A stretch of DNA of 64,000 nucleotides from contig NZ_FAOZ01000002.1 in NCBI RefSeq assembly GCF_001536285.1, forward strand, positions 62,001 through 126,000, written 5' to 3'. Positions within the stretch are counted from its first letter, which is position 1; every line of letters begins with the position of its first letter. Origin of the DNA: Parafrankia irregularis (GTDB lineage Bacteria; Actinomycetota; Actinomycetes; Frankiales; Frankiaceae). The position numbers were made by a program, and so were the translations under genes. Below, piece after piece: positions 40,786 through 49,654 of the stretch. The notes beneath the pieces are model-generated. The model saw nothing but the letters and a program-made list of their open reading frames with translations. It was not told the origin of the DNA and did no database searches.

Positions 40786-40804
40786 AGTGGTCAGTCACTA
40801 CCTT
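40786..40804 (+). promoter_or_regulatory. TetR operator 2 (MFS promoter)
   Basis: AGTG-N6-CACTACCTT at 40786-40804, identical in layout to the copy at 40085-40103, 14 bp before the MFS ATG. TTGACC at 40771-40776 may be the -35. The spacer sequences differ, which points to selection on the arms. Confidence 0.75.
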
Positions 40805-40818
40805 GGAGGGAAGGCCTG

Positions 40819-42285
40819 ATGGCCACCGAACGGAACCGCCTCACCTGGACCTTCGTCGTCACCTGCATCGCCGCCTTCATGACCTCCCTGGACAACCTGG
40901 TGGTCACGATGGCGCTCCCGTCGATCCGCGAGCACCTCCACGCCAGCCTGGCCGAGCTGGAATGGACCGTTAACGCCTACACCCTCAGCTTCGCCGTCCT
41001 CCTGCTGCCCGCGGCGGCGCTGGGGGACAGGCTCGGCCGGCGCCGGGTCTTCGCTGCCGGTTTGGCGATCTTCACGGTGGCCAGTGCCGCCGCCGCGCTG
41101 GCGCCGGGCGTCAGCACGCTCATCGCCGCCCGAGCGGTGCAGGGCGTCGGTGGGGCGATCGTGCTGCCGCTGTCGATGACCCTGCTGTCGGCCGCGGTCC
41201 CGGCGGAGCGCCGCGGCGCCGCACTGGGCATCTGGGGCGCGGTCTCCGGTCTGGCCATCGCACTCGGGCCGCTGGTCGGCGGGGCCATCACGCAGGGGGC
41301 GGCCTGGCAGTGGATCTTCTGGGTGAACGTCCCGCTGGGCCTCGCTGTGATCCCCCTGGCTTTCACCCGCCTCACCGAGAGCCGTGAGCCGTCCAGCCGG
41401 CTGGACGTCACGGGAACCGTCCTGGTCAGCCTGGGCCTGTTCGGGGTGGTCCTCGGTGTGGTCCGTGGGCAGGACCACGGCTGGACGAGCGCCGGGGTGC
41501 TCAGTGCACTGATCGCCGGCGTGGTCGGACTGGTCGCGTTCGTTGCCTGGGAGCTGCGGTCCGAGCGGCGCGGCGGCGCGCCGATGCTGCCGGTGAGCCT
41601 GTTCCGCCGCCGCGGGTTCGCCGCGGTCAACGCGGTCGCGGTGCTGTTCTCCTTCGGGATGTTCGGCTCGATCTTCCTGATCTCCCAGTACCTGCAGAAC
41701 GTCATGGGCTACTCACCGCTGGGCGCAGGTCTGCGCACCCTGCCCTGGACGGTGATGCCGCTGATCGTCGCGCCGATCGCCGGCCCGCTGTCCGACCGGA
41801 TCGGCGGGCGCCCGCTGATGGTCACCGGCCTGGCCATGATGACCGGCGGGCTGCTGTGGCTGCGCGCCGATCTGGCCCCCGACACGTCGTTCCTGACCCT
41901 TGTCCCCGCCTTCATCGTCTCCGGCGTCGGCATGGCCCTGTTCTTCGTCCCGGTCGCGAACGTGGTCATGGGGTCGGTTCCGACCGAGTTCGAGGGTGTG
42001 GCCTCCGGGGTCAACAACGCTTTCCGTGAGGTCGGCGGCGTCTTCGGTATCGCGGTCCTCGCCTCGGTGTTCGCCGCGGCCGGTGGCTACGCCAGCGCCG
42101 CCGACTTCACCGACGGCATCCGCGTCGCCCTGGTCGTCGGCGCGGTCGCGACCGGCGTCGGAACGCTCGGCTCCCTGCTCGTCCCCCGCCACCGGACGTC
42201 CCCCGCCGACGAGCTCACCGACCGGACCGACATCCGCACCGACGCACCGGCCCGCAGCCTCGGCTACGAGCCCGCCGGTACCTGA
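40819..42285 (+). CDS. MFS drug exporter, DHA2 (EmrB/QacA) type
   Basis: 488 residues from ATG 40819 with ggaggg 11 bp upstream. Fourteen hydrophobic segments. Motifs: LDNLVVTMALPSIREHL (motif D1 of DHA2), LLPAAALGDRLGRRRVF (motif A), ARAVQGVGGAIVLPLSMTLL (motif C-like region), GPLVGGAITQGAAWQWIFWVN. Exports drugs or secondary metabolites in exchange for protons. Placed directly after its likely TetR repressor. Confidence 0.95.
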   Translation: MATERNRLTWTFVVTCIAAFMTSLDNLVVTMALPSIREHLHASLAELEWTVNAYTLSFAVLLLPAAALGDRLGRRRVFAAGLAIFTVASAAAALAPGVSTLIAARAVQGVGGAIVLPLSMTLLSAAVPAERRGAALGIWGAVSGLAIALGPLVGGAITQGAAWQWIFWVNVPLGLAVIPLAFTRLTESREPSSRLDVTGTVLVSLGLFGVVLGVVRGQDHGWTSAGVLSALIAGVVGLVAFVAWELRSERRGGAPMLPVSLFRRRGFAAVNAVAVLFSFGMFGSIFLISQYLQNVMGYSPLGAGLRTLPWTVMPLIVAPIAGPLSDRIGGRPLMVTGLAMMTGGLLWLRADLAPDTSFLTLVPAFIVSGVGMALFFVPVANVVMGSVPTEFEGVASGVNNAFREVGGVFGIAVLASVFAAAGGYASAADFTDGIRVALVVGAVATGVGTLGSLLVPRHRTSPADELTDRTDIRTDAPARSLGYEPAGT

Positions 42286-42430
42286 CGGCTCCGCCGCCTT
42301 CCCGCAGGGGCGGATCCGGTCAGATTGCGAATCCCCGCCACGCCCACGCCCACGCCAATAGTCGGGACGCCGGCCGCCCACGCTGCGGAATATCACCCGC
42401 AGCCCGGGCGGCCGGCCCCTGACTTTCAGT

Positions 42431-42498
42431 GATCCTTCTCCGTATCACCGTCCACGGTCAGGGAAACCGCAGGTCCGGGTCGATGACGGAAAAGGATC
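42431..42498. repeat. Hairpin element family 1, copy B
   Basis: Arms gatccttctccgt (42431-42443) and acggaaaaggatc (42486-42498) pair with a single non-Watson-Crick position that would be G-U on the minus strand. The loop shares gtccacgg, cagggaa and ccgcag with copy A at 9750-9818. It begins 2 bp after the haloperoxidase-type stop codon (minus strand), where a terminator would lie. The rest of the 215-bp gap between 42285 and 42501 is non-coding. Confidence 0.75.
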
Positions 42499-42500
42499 CG

Positions 42501-43790
42501 TTACAGCCGGGGGCGGAAATAGTTTCTGACCGCGTAGGCGGTGGTCTTCGCACCGATCTTCGCACCCTCGATGTCAGCCGTCCGGGTGTGGATTCCACCC
42601 CAGATACGGGCCTCGATCACCTCGGCGATGGCCTGCGAGAAGCTCCGGAAATACCGGGTGGTGCCCGAGGCCTCGCTGTAGGCGCTGAAGGTCACGTCGT
42701 CCCGGCCGAAGAAGTACGCCAACGCCGACATGCTCGCCGCCGTGAAGCAGGTGTGCCCCGAGGTGAAATCGGGGTGCGGCGGCGTCACGAGCAGCGGCAT
42801 CCAGTTCGGGTCGGCCGCGGTGGCCGGGTTGCCGTCGGTGTCCGCGAGCTGGATCGCGGTCACCGGCCGCCAGAACATCCAGGCCGCCTTCTCGTTGTAG
42901 CAGGCGGTGGTCGCGTCGGCCTCGGAGATGTCCACCATGGCGAACATCCGCGCCGTCTGCAGGACATTCAGGTGCTGGCCGGTGGCCAGCTGCCGCTTGA
43001 TCTCCCACTCGCCCAGGTGACGGTCATGCCACCAGATCGCGGCCTGCGTCTGGTCGAGGGTGCGGGTGGTGCTGTTGACCGCGCCGATCTCCTTGACCTC
43101 GTTGAAGTCGCGGGCGTACTGGGCGGAGGTCAGCGCGGGCGGGCCCGCGGTGCGGAACATCGACGTACTCGGCAGGAGGAACGGCTTGAGCTTCGCCACC
43201 CACGCCGTGTCGGAGGCGTAGGTGGGCGGGGTCGGCCGCCACTGGCCGGGCTCGGTTCCCACCGGCCAGGCCGGGTCACCGAACGCCCCGTCATCCTGGC
43301 GCGCCCGGATCATCGCGTCGGCGGTCTGGCCGCCCACCGAGACCCCGCCGCGCTTCGCGGCGGTACTGCCCGGGACGGTCGCCATCCACTCGTCGTACTG
43401 TGCCTGCAGACGCGCCTGCTGAGCGGGGAAAAGCGAGCTGAGAACCTGGAAGGCCGCGGTGCCGACCGCCGCGTCCACCGATTCGCGGCCGTTGGTGCGC
43501 GGGGCGCTGAGATAGGGCTGGTAAGGGCGCCCGGAGATGGCGTTCACCGCGTCGTAGATCGCCCCGTGCACCATCGCGAAGCTGCGCGCCTGCACCTGCG
43601 GCTGCTGGCCGGCGACATCCCAGATCGCGGTCTGCGCGTTACGGTCCCAGACGATGACGGCATTTGGCGAGGTGTTCGCGACCGTGCCCGGTGCGGGCGA
43701 GGCACCGGCCACGGCCGGCACGCCGGCGGCAAGAAAAACGGCGACGACCGTGCACATTAGTTTTCGGCGAAACCGACCCGAGCGCACCAC
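42501..43790 (-). CDS. Secreted vanadium haloperoxidase-type (PAP2) enzyme
   Basis: 429 residues from GTG 43790. Signal peptide: LMCTVVAVFLAAGVPAVAG, cleaved near GASPA. The vanadate-binding set is seen in order: EKAAWMFWRPV (Lys and Arg, near 300), PPHPDFTSGHT (Ser-Gly-His, near 343) and RIWGGIHTRTADIEG (Arg and His, near 400). This is the bacterial VCPO/PAP2 pattern with the FTSGHT variant. It would oxidise halide with peroxide or dephosphorylate lipids; secreted members in actinomycetes are usually of unknown role. Alone on the strand, followed by a conserved hairpin. Confidence 0.92.
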   Translation of the reverse strand: MVRSGRFRRKLMCTVVAVFLAAGVPAVAGASPAPGTVANTSPNAVIVWDRNAQTAIWDVAGQQPQVQARSFAMVHGAIYDAVNAISGRPYQPYLSAPRTNGRESVDAAVGTAAFQVLSSLFPAQQARLQAQYDEWMATVPGSTAAKRGGVSVGGQTADAMIRARQDDGAFGDPAWPVGTEPGQWRPTPPTYASDTAWVAKLKPFLLPSTSMFRTAGPPALTSAQYARDFNEVKEIGAVNSTTRTLDQTQAAIWWHDRHLGEWEIKRQLATGQHLNVLQTARMFAMVDISEADATTACYNEKAAWMFWRPVTAIQLADTDGNPATAADPNWMPLLVTPPHPDFTSGHTCFTAASMSALAYFFGRDDVTFSAYSEASGTTRYFRSFSQAIAEVIEARIWGGIHTRTADIEGAKIGAKTTAYAVRNYFRPRL

Positions 43791-44023
43791 AGTTGGTCTC
43801 CCTTGCTCGCGGGCAGAAAACGACGAGAGATGGACGACAGTCCGGCATGAACCTCGGTCATGATGTCACCACGAGATCAAAGGCGTCGCGCTTTGAAGTG
43901 CAACGTGCTGTTTCGGCAGGTCCGGGCGTTACCGGCTGTGGGTATCGCCGATGCCGTTCCCCGTTCCTGGCGGAGCCCCCAGCCAGCCGGCCAGGCGCTG
44001 CGATGGTCCGGCATGCTGGGCGG

Positions 44024-44230
44024 ATGCGTGAAGTGAGTATTCGTGACGACGTCATCCGCCTTGGTCAGTTCCTCAAGCTCGCCGACGTCGTGGAGGCGGG
44101 CGCGGAGGTCAGGACAGTGCTGGCCAACGGGGACGTCCAAGTCAACGGTGAGGTTGAGACCCGCCGCGGCCGTCAGCTTCGGCGGGGAGACGAGGTCACG
44201 CTGGCTGGTGTGCAGCTTCGCGTCGGCTGA
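44024..44230 (+). CDS. Small S4-domain RNA-binding protein
   Basis: 68 residues from ATG 44024. It consists of one S4 fold: IRLGQFLKLADVVEAGAEVR, LANGDVQVNGEVETRRGRQL then RRGDEVTLAGVQLRVG. Matches the YbcJ/RNA-binding S4-like small proteins, which bind structured RNA, often ribosomal. Single gene with 233 bp upstream to the divergent haloperoxidase start. Its partner RNA is unknown. Confidence 0.88.
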   Translation: MREVSIRDDVIRLGQFLKLADVVEAGAEVRTVLANGDVQVNGEVETRRGRQLRRGDEVTLAGVQLRVG

Positions 44231-44639
44231 GCCGCCCCTGGGGCCCATCCACCCCGGGGGGAGAGAGGTCACCCCGGGTCGCCCGGACGTCTTTCTCACC
44301 CCGGGGGCAACGGGGCCACGGCGGCCACCGAACCGGCGAAGCCGCGCTCCCACCGAATCGCCTGCCTGTCGGGAGGCCGCTCTGTCTGACCTGGTCGTAT
44401 TCGCGCCGGAGTGTTTCCTCGGCGAGCGTCGAAATTATCAACAGAAGAGCAACTGATTTCTGATCGGCTATGTCCGAACAATGGTTCCGGGCTGACTCGA
44501 TGAGTTTACCGGTCGGTCGGTAGTCTTCGGGGCTCGATTCGGTTCGGGCTGCTTCTCCCCACGGCGATGACGCCGCCAGCGGGCACCCGCGCGCCAGCTT
44601 CGTCCTCGCCGCGTCCACCGACTGACCCTGGAGAAACGT
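44231..44639 (+). other. Non-coding interval, 409 bp
   Basis: No convincing gene on either strand. It contains ccccggg-type inverted pieces near 44246-44305 and a lower-GC stretch around 44430-44470 (gaaattatcaacagaag) that could hold the promoter of the lipoprotein gene. Nothing else supported. Confidence 0.5.
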
Positions 44640-45551
44640 ATGAAGTTCCGCCGATCCCCCTGCGTACGAGGCAAGGCAGGCCGACCCGTGATGCTCGCCC
44701 TCGCGGCATCGGCGGCCTGCGGCGTCCTGGCTGCCGGGTGCGAGCCGATCGCCTCGGGCCCTGGCGGCGCTGGCAGTGACCCGACGGCGACGGCGAGCCC
44801 GAGCCCCAGGCCGACAACGACGTCCACGACCACCACTTCGACACCGGGCCCGACGCCGACGTCGCCGCCCACCCCTGCCGTGACGACGCCGGCTGCTTCC
44901 CCGCTGCCTACCTCCTCGGCGTCGGCCGACACCCGGACACCGGTGACCGTCGGCGCCGCCCACGTGCCGGACGGCGAGGGAATCTGGGTCGAGGTCGTCC
45001 CGGTCTCCGATCGTTCGAGCCTGCTGCCCGCGGCGACGGGCACCGTCACGGTGCACGAGGGGGACAAGCTACTCGGCACGGTGACAATCGAGAAGAAGGG
45101 CTCGGATCCGTTCGCGACAGGTGAGCTGGATGTCGACCTGCCGCCGGGATACCACTCGCTGACCCTCGACTACGGCGGCGACGTGAACTACCAGCCGAAC
45201 CGGGCCACGACGCCCGTGAACACCCCGAACGTCGAGGTCATCGCCTCGGCACCCGGTTCGTTCGTGGACGGCCAGTCCTACACCATCGAGGTGCAGGTGG
45301 TGCCGGTCGCCGGAATCACCGGCACCCCCACCGGCAGGATACGCAACACGGAGAACCTCGCTCTGCCGCCGTTCGAGGCGGCCCTCGACTCCCAGGGCCG
45401 AGCGACGATCACCATTCCGGAGAAGCCGGCCCGGCCCTACATCACGGAACCGAGCCAGGGCCACGTCTACATCGAGTACACGGGGGACAGCACCTTTGTC
45501 CCCAACCGTGCGATGATTCTGTTCACCGTTCTCCCGAGCACAGCGGGGTAA
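44640..45551 (+). CDS. Lipoprotein with two Ig-like domains
   Basis: 303 residues from ATG 44640 (gagaaac upstream). Signal peptide with lipobox LAAGC. A Thr/Ser/Pro-rich spacer of about 60 residues (many TTST repeats, likely exposed or glycosylated) precedes two immunoglobulin-like beta domains. The first has ATGTVTVHEGDKLLGTVTIE and YHSLTLDYGGDVNYQPNRAT; the second GTPTGRIRNTENLALPPFEA and HVYIEYTGDSTFVPNRA. The GD.NYxPNRA endings are typical of Big_3_5-type repeats in surface adhesins. Surface display is likely; the binding partner is unknown. Confidence 0.85.
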   Translation: MKFRRSPCVRGKAGRPVMLALAASAACGVLAAGCEPIASGPGGAGSDPTATASPSPRPTTTSTTTTSTPGPTPTSPPTPAVTTPAASPLPTSSASADTRTPVTVGAAHVPDGEGIWVEVVPVSDRSSLLPAATGTVTVHEGDKLLGTVTIEKKGSDPFATGELDVDLPPGYHSLTLDYGGDVNYQPNRATTPVNTPNVEVIASAPGSFVDGQSYTIEVQVVPVAGITGTPTGRIRNTENLALPPFEAALDSQGRATITIPEKPARPYITEPSQGHVYIEYTGDSTFVPNRAMILFTVLPSTAG

Positions 45552-45647
45552 CCACCCGACGCGGACGTCGCCGGCCGGGTTGTTCCGAGGCCTGCCAGTT
45601 GGTTCTGGCACTGGCTGCACCCAGCCGGTCGCCGCGACGAACCGGCT

Positions 45648-46556
45648 TCAGCCGCCGAAATCACCGGCGTTCTGCGGGCGCCAGTCCGCCGACCGCAGCC
45701 ACGCCCCCATCGTCAGGACCTTCGGGTGCAGGGCACGCAGGGCCGGCAGATCGGGCTGTTCCATCACGCCGGAATCGAACCAGGCGAACATCTTCGCGAC
45801 CTCCCCGTCGAAGGCACGCAGCTGCTCGAGCGGGGTCTGGTGAAAACGCGCCGGAATTCCGGCCGCCTCGCCGAACCGCTCGGCTATCTCCGAGGCGGCG
45901 AGATGGTCACCCGCGATCACCAGGGTCTGACCGACGAACGTCGCCGGCTCGTCGAACGCCAATGCCGCGAACTCGCCGATGTCGACCATCGAGATCAGCG
46001 GCAGCCGGCTGGACGGGCGCAGGGCGAGGGAGACGACCAGCCCGTTCTCGGTCAGGACGGGGCGGGTGACGGTCGTGAAGTTCTCCATGAAGAACACCGG
46101 CCGCAGGACGGTGGCAGGCAGGCCGAGATCCCGGATGTGCGCTTCGACGATCCCCTTGCTTTCCAGATGCGGAACGCCGGTGTCCTGGTCGGCGCCGGCA
46201 ACCGAGCTGTAGACGAGGTGGTCGACGCCGGCCTGCGCCGCGAGGTCGGCGGCGCGTCTGCCGCGCCGTACCTCGGACTCGACGTCCGCCAGGCTCACGG
46301 TGCCCGAGGTCACGCTGCTCAGCATCAGGAAGACGCCGCTCACGTCCGCCATGGCCGTGCGGATCGATGCCGGGTCGTCCAGATCGCCGACGACGAGCCG
46401 GGCTCCCGCCGCCTGAAGCGCCCGCGCCGCGGGCCGCTGCGGGTCACGTACCAGCGCGTGCACCTTCCGCCCGCGTCCCAGCAGCGCTCGGGCCACCGCA
46501 CCGCCCTGCTGTCCGGTCGCGCCGATGACAAGAACTGAATTCTCACGATCATCCAT
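45648..46556 (-). CDS. NmrA-like NAD(P)-binding protein
   Basis: 302 residues from ATG 46556. NmrA/atypical SDR: VLVIGATGQQGGAVARALLG (nucleotide motif at about 8-27), LVVGDLDDPASIRTAMADVS, then VDHLVYSSVAGADQDTGVPH and SKGIVEAHIRDLGLPATVLR. Such proteins sense NAD(P) redox state or reduce small substrates; YxxxK is replaced, favouring a sensor or quinone-reductase role. Divergent from the XRE regulator with 88 bp between, so the regulator likely controls it. Confidence 0.92.
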   Translation of the reverse strand: MDDRENSVLVIGATGQQGGAVARALLGRGRKVHALVRDPQRPAARALQAAGARLVVGDLDDPASIRTAMADVSGVFLMLSSVTSGTVSLADVESEVRRGRRAADLAAQAGVDHLVYSSVAGADQDTGVPHLESKGIVEAHIRDLGLPATVLRPVFFMENFTTVTRPVLTENGLVVSLALRPSSRLPLISMVDIGEFAALAFDEPATFVGQTLVIAGDHLAASEIAERFGEAAGIPARFHQTPLEQLRAFDGEVAKMFAWFDSGVMEQPDLPALRALHPKVLTMGAWLRSADWRPQNAGDFGG

Positions 46557-46644
46557 GGGGCGTAAAGCTAGCCACGGTCACCGCCGACAACCTGGTTGCG
46601 ATGGTGATACCCAGGACTCCTGGACAGCAAGGGGACGAGGATCT

Positions 46645-47460
46645 ATGCATCGCGCCGAACTGGCCACCTTCCTGCGCGCGCGACGGGCAGCCCTGCGGCC
46701 CGCGGACGTCGGCCTGCCTGACGGCGTCGGCCAGCGCCGGACCCCCGGCCTGCGCCGCGAGGAGGTGGCCGAGCTGGCCGGGCTCTCGCTCACCTGGTAC
46801 ACGTGGCTGGAGCAGGGCCGCCCGATCGCGGCGTCCGCACAGGTCGTGGACGCGCTGGCCCGCGCACTGCGGCTCGATGCCGACCAGCACCGGCACCTGC
46901 GTGTCCTGGCCGGCCTGCCGGTGCCGCCGGCGCGAACCGTCCCGGACGAGGTCGAGCCCCGGGTCCAGCGTCTCGTCGACGCGACCGCGCCGAACCCGTC
47001 CGTCATGTTCGACCGGTACTTCGACTTCATCGCCTGGAACGCCCCGTACGTTCGGATCAGGCATGATCCCGCCGTGTTACCTGAAGGCCGGCGCAATCTG
47101 CTGTGGATGATGTTCACGGACAGGGAGAACCGCGCACGAATGCCGTTCTGGGAAGCGGCCGCGCGGGCTGTGCTGAGCCAGTTCCGCGCGGCCGTTGGCC
47201 AGCGCCCGGACGACGCCCGGTTCGTGGAGCTGGTCCGTGTGCTGACCGAGGCGAGCCCCGAATTCGGCCAGTGGTGGAACACCTACCCGATCCGGGATTT
47301 CAGACCAGCGACGATTTCGATCGACCATCCGGCCACCGGCCGAATCGCCCTGGACGTCTACCAGCTGCGACCGGTGGAATACCCGGACCTCCTGCTGGTC
47401 ATGCAGGTTCCGACAACCCCCGACGACCTGCGCCGCGCCCTCTCGTTGGTCGACCACTGA
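46645..47460 (+). CDS. XRE-family regulator with MmyB-like domain
   Basis: 271 residues from ATG 46645. HTH: QRRTPGLRREEVAELAGLS then LTWYTWLEQGRPIAASAQVV, a Cro/C1 type. The C-terminal two thirds match the MmyB-like ligand-binding (PAS-like) domain: FDRYFDFIAWNAPYVRIRHD, RNLLWMMFTDRENRARMPFW and FGQWWNTYPIRDFRPATISI. Members bind fatty acids or similar hydrophobic ligands and control a divergent oxidoreductase gene, exactly the arrangement seen here with the NmrA-like gene. Confidence 0.95.
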   Translation: MHRAELATFLRARRAALRPADVGLPDGVGQRRTPGLRREEVAELAGLSLTWYTWLEQGRPIAASAQVVDALARALRLDADQHRHLRVLAGLPVPPARTVPDEVEPRVQRLVDATAPNPSVMFDRYFDFIAWNAPYVRIRHDPAVLPEGRRNLLWMMFTDRENRARMPFWEAAARAVLSQFRAAVGQRPDDARFVELVRVLTEASPEFGQWWNTYPIRDFRPATISIDHPATGRIALDVYQLRPVEYPDLLLVMQVPTTPDDLRRALSLVDH

Positions 47461-47517
47461 CCGCAACTCAACGCAGCGCAACTTAACGCATCGCATCGCA
47501 TCGCAGTGCGGTTCTCG

Positions 47518-47557
47518 CGGTGCCGTTCAGATATCGGATGAGTTCGGGGGGATGGCG
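47518..47557. repeat. 40-bp direct repeat, copy 1 (TetR gene 3' end)
   Basis: Starts cggtgccgttcagatatcgg and continues to 47557. It matches 56657-56696 with one difference (a to c). It covers the last ten codons of the TetR gene (AIPPNSSDI then stop) plus about 9 bp beyond. Flanking sequence on both sides differs between copies. Confidence 0.9.
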
Positions 47558-48159
47558 TCGAGGACGGCGAGGGCGTCGCTGAGCATGGTGGCGAGGTCGC
47601 CGCCGTGGAAGCTCCAGCGTGCGTGCGCGGCGATCATGATCGCCGCGGCGGCGACCGCGAGCATCGTGGGTTGGAGGCTGTCGCGTGCGGTGCCAAGGCG
47701 GGTGCTGAGGAAGTCGCCGAGGACGGCGTTGAGTTCCAGGACGTTGATGCCGAGCATCACGTTGCTGGCGGCCGGGCTGACCATGGAGATACGGATCCAG
47801 CGGGCGACGTCGGTGGTGTCCTCGGCGGCGACGACGTCGTGGACAGCCCATCGGATGGAGCGCATGGGTGGTTCGTCGGTCGCTCGGGCGGCCAACGCGG
47901 TGGCGATGGCCTGTGCCCGGCGGCGGACACCGGCGCGCAGAAGATCGTCTTTGGTGGGGAAGTAGCGGTAGAAGGTGCGGATGGAGATCCCTGCGGCGGT
48001 CGCGATGTCACCGGCGGTCACCGCGTCGAATCCGTGCAGTTCGAACAGGTTGAGAGCGGCGGATTCGACAGCCCGGGCCGCGGCTTCTCGCCGGTCGGCC
48101 CGGGCCTGTTCCACATGCGGTGATGTCCTGTACGGACGCTTCGCCGTCCCGCCCGCCAC
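47527..48159 (-). CDS. TetR-family regulator
   Basis: 210 residues from GTG 48159. HTH: AALNLFELHGFDAVTAGDIA then TAAGISIRTFYRYFPTKDDL. The C-terminal ligand domain includes RWIRISMVSPAASNVMLGIN and MIAAHARWSFHGGDLATMLS. The last ten codons are duplicated 9.1 kb away at 56657-56696. Downstream of the gene (47463-47510) is a simple-sequence run of cgcat-type units. No obvious target beside it; the downstream lipoprotein gene on the same strand is broken. Confidence 0.92.
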   Translation of the reverse strand: MAGGTAKRPYRTSPHVEQARADRREAAARAVESAALNLFELHGFDAVTAGDIATAAGISIRTFYRYFPTKDDLLRAGVRRRAQAIATALAARATDEPPMRSIRWAVHDVVAAEDTTDVARWIRISMVSPAASNVMLGINVLELNAVLGDFLSTRLGTARDSLQPTMLAVAAAAIMIAAHARWSFHGGDLATMLSDALAVLDAIPPNSSDI

Positions 48160-48333
48160 CGTTTCCCCCTGTGCCCGCCTGTGCCTGTGTCCGCGACGGC
48201 AGTCTGCGCCGTTTCGACCAGGCTAGCTTCGGGGGCCGCCGGTGGCCGGGGGCAGCTGATGGTGGGCAGGGTCAGGGTGGATCCGCCGTCGCCGGTGGCT
48301 GGCGCGCAGGAAGCCGTTGCTCGGGCCCGGTCG

Positions 48334-48812
48334 TCAGTAGAGATCCGTGATCTCGGCGGCCGTTCCCATGCCTGCCGCGCCTGCCGATCCCGCCGGGGGG
48401 ACCGCGGCCGGACTGCTGTCGATACCGTCGGTCGGCCCGCCGCCGAATTCCGCGAGAGCCTGCTCGTACATGTCGACCTGGTCGGCGGTGACAAGCCGGG
48501 AGACCCGGATGAGGACCCCGCCCGTCACGTAGTCGTATTCGGTGTAGGCCGGATTCGCCGCCATCGTCTCGACGATGTAGGCCTTCCGGGCCTGGGCTCC
48601 GTTCGTGTCAGGGAACACCTCGATGGAGCCGCCGCGGGCGAGTGCGTCGGGCCCGAGGTGCTGTACCTGGGCCGCCGGGATCCGGGTGTCAGCAAACCGG
48701 AAACCCCGGCCTGCGCAGACGCACCGGCTGCGCCCGGTGCGTCGTCCGCGCCTGAACTCGCTGAACAGCCGGCCACCAGGGTCAGGGCGGCCACTGCCAG
48801 GACTATGCGCAC
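48334..48812 (-). pseudogene. Lipoprotein gene split by a single-base frameshift
   Basis: From GTG 48812 the frame gives a lipoprotein signal, VRIVLAVAALTLVAGCSASS, plus an Ala/Gly-rich spacer. It then loses sense. A second frame continues with FRFADTRIPAAQVQHLGPDA, SIEVFPDTNGAQARKAYIVE and AEYDY-like text YTEYDYVTGGVLIRVSRLVT to the stop at 48334. Joining the two requires one extra base near 48690-48710 and yields 160 codons. This looks like a small surface lipoprotein with an alpha-beta core of a type common in actinomycetes. Decay or sequencing error. Confidence 0.7.
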
Positions 48813-48948
48813 GAAAACTCCTGAAGTGTCGGCAACAGGCCGCACAGCATACTGATCAACACAGCTGGGTCCGGACCCGTCGGCAACGCTCCGCCGCCGG
48901 GCGCCGCACCGGGGCCCGGGGCCAGATTCACCTCCAGAACGGACGCGG

Positions 48949-49356
48949 TCAGCCGCGGGGAAACCGGTCGTTGAAGTTCTCTGCGGCAAGTTGATCGAAG
49001 AGCCCCCGGGCGCGTGCGTCCTCGGCGTCAAGGTGCTCATCCATAGCCGTCTCCGCCTCCTCATCGGTCGGAAAGCGCAGACTGTCCAGCGCCGCGCAGT
49101 GGCAGGTCACCTGCCACTGGCCGTCGAGGTCCTGGTCGATGGTGGCGCCTGTGCAGCTTTCGTCGCCCAGCAGGAACAGGGGCATGGAGCGGAGCCCTGG
49201 CGGCTCCGGGCTCTTCAGGACCACGTCGCACCGTCGATCCGAGAGCGGGTGGCTGTGAACAGCCGAATCGGCTGCGGCCTCAGTCGGATACTCGCCGTTG
49301 AGGGCGCCACACCAGCAGTGCACCCACCACCGCTCGTCAGCTCCGCCTGCTTCCAC
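48949..49356 (-). CDS. Small protein with duplicated CxC...H motif
   Basis: 135 residues from GTG 49356, preceded by aggag at 6 bp; longer starts to 49425 lack a ribosome site. Two similar halves: WWVHCWCGALNGEYPTEAAA with VHSHP, and WQVTCHCAALDSLRFPTDEE with MDEHLD. Each has Cys-x-Cys-(Gly/Ala)-Ala-Leu, a Pro-Thr turn, and a His at the end, so each could bind a metal such as zinc. No known family recognised. No signal peptide; acidic and His-rich tail. The gap to the next gene (49655) holds nothing supported. Confidence 0.7.
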   Translation of the reverse strand: MEAGGADERWWVHCWCGALNGEYPTEAAADSAVHSHPLSDRRCDVVLKSPEPPGLRSMPLFLLGDESCTGATIDQDLDGQWQVTCHCAALDSLRFPTDEEAETAMDEHLDAEDARARGLFDQLAAENFNDRFPRG

Positions 49357-49654
49357 CGCGTTCTCCTCTGCTGCATGGGCCCGCCGGATGCGTATGCAGC
49401 GTCCCATCGCCCTGGTCTGACCCACGGGCAGCCCATCGGTGAGGTCTGTCCAGGCAACGACCGCTGGAACCCAAGCCGGCAGGACGAGGGCCTGAATCCC
49501 GGGCCGTGCCGGTGCGGATGCCCGGAAGGGAACGATCGCGCGCGGGCACGACCCGGGTCGGGCGCCGGAAATGTGTACCTACCCGGCGGTCAGGTTCACG
49601 GCCAGGTCGGTGGTCGTACCGCGGTTCCGCGGAACCGCGCGGTACCGGACGGCA

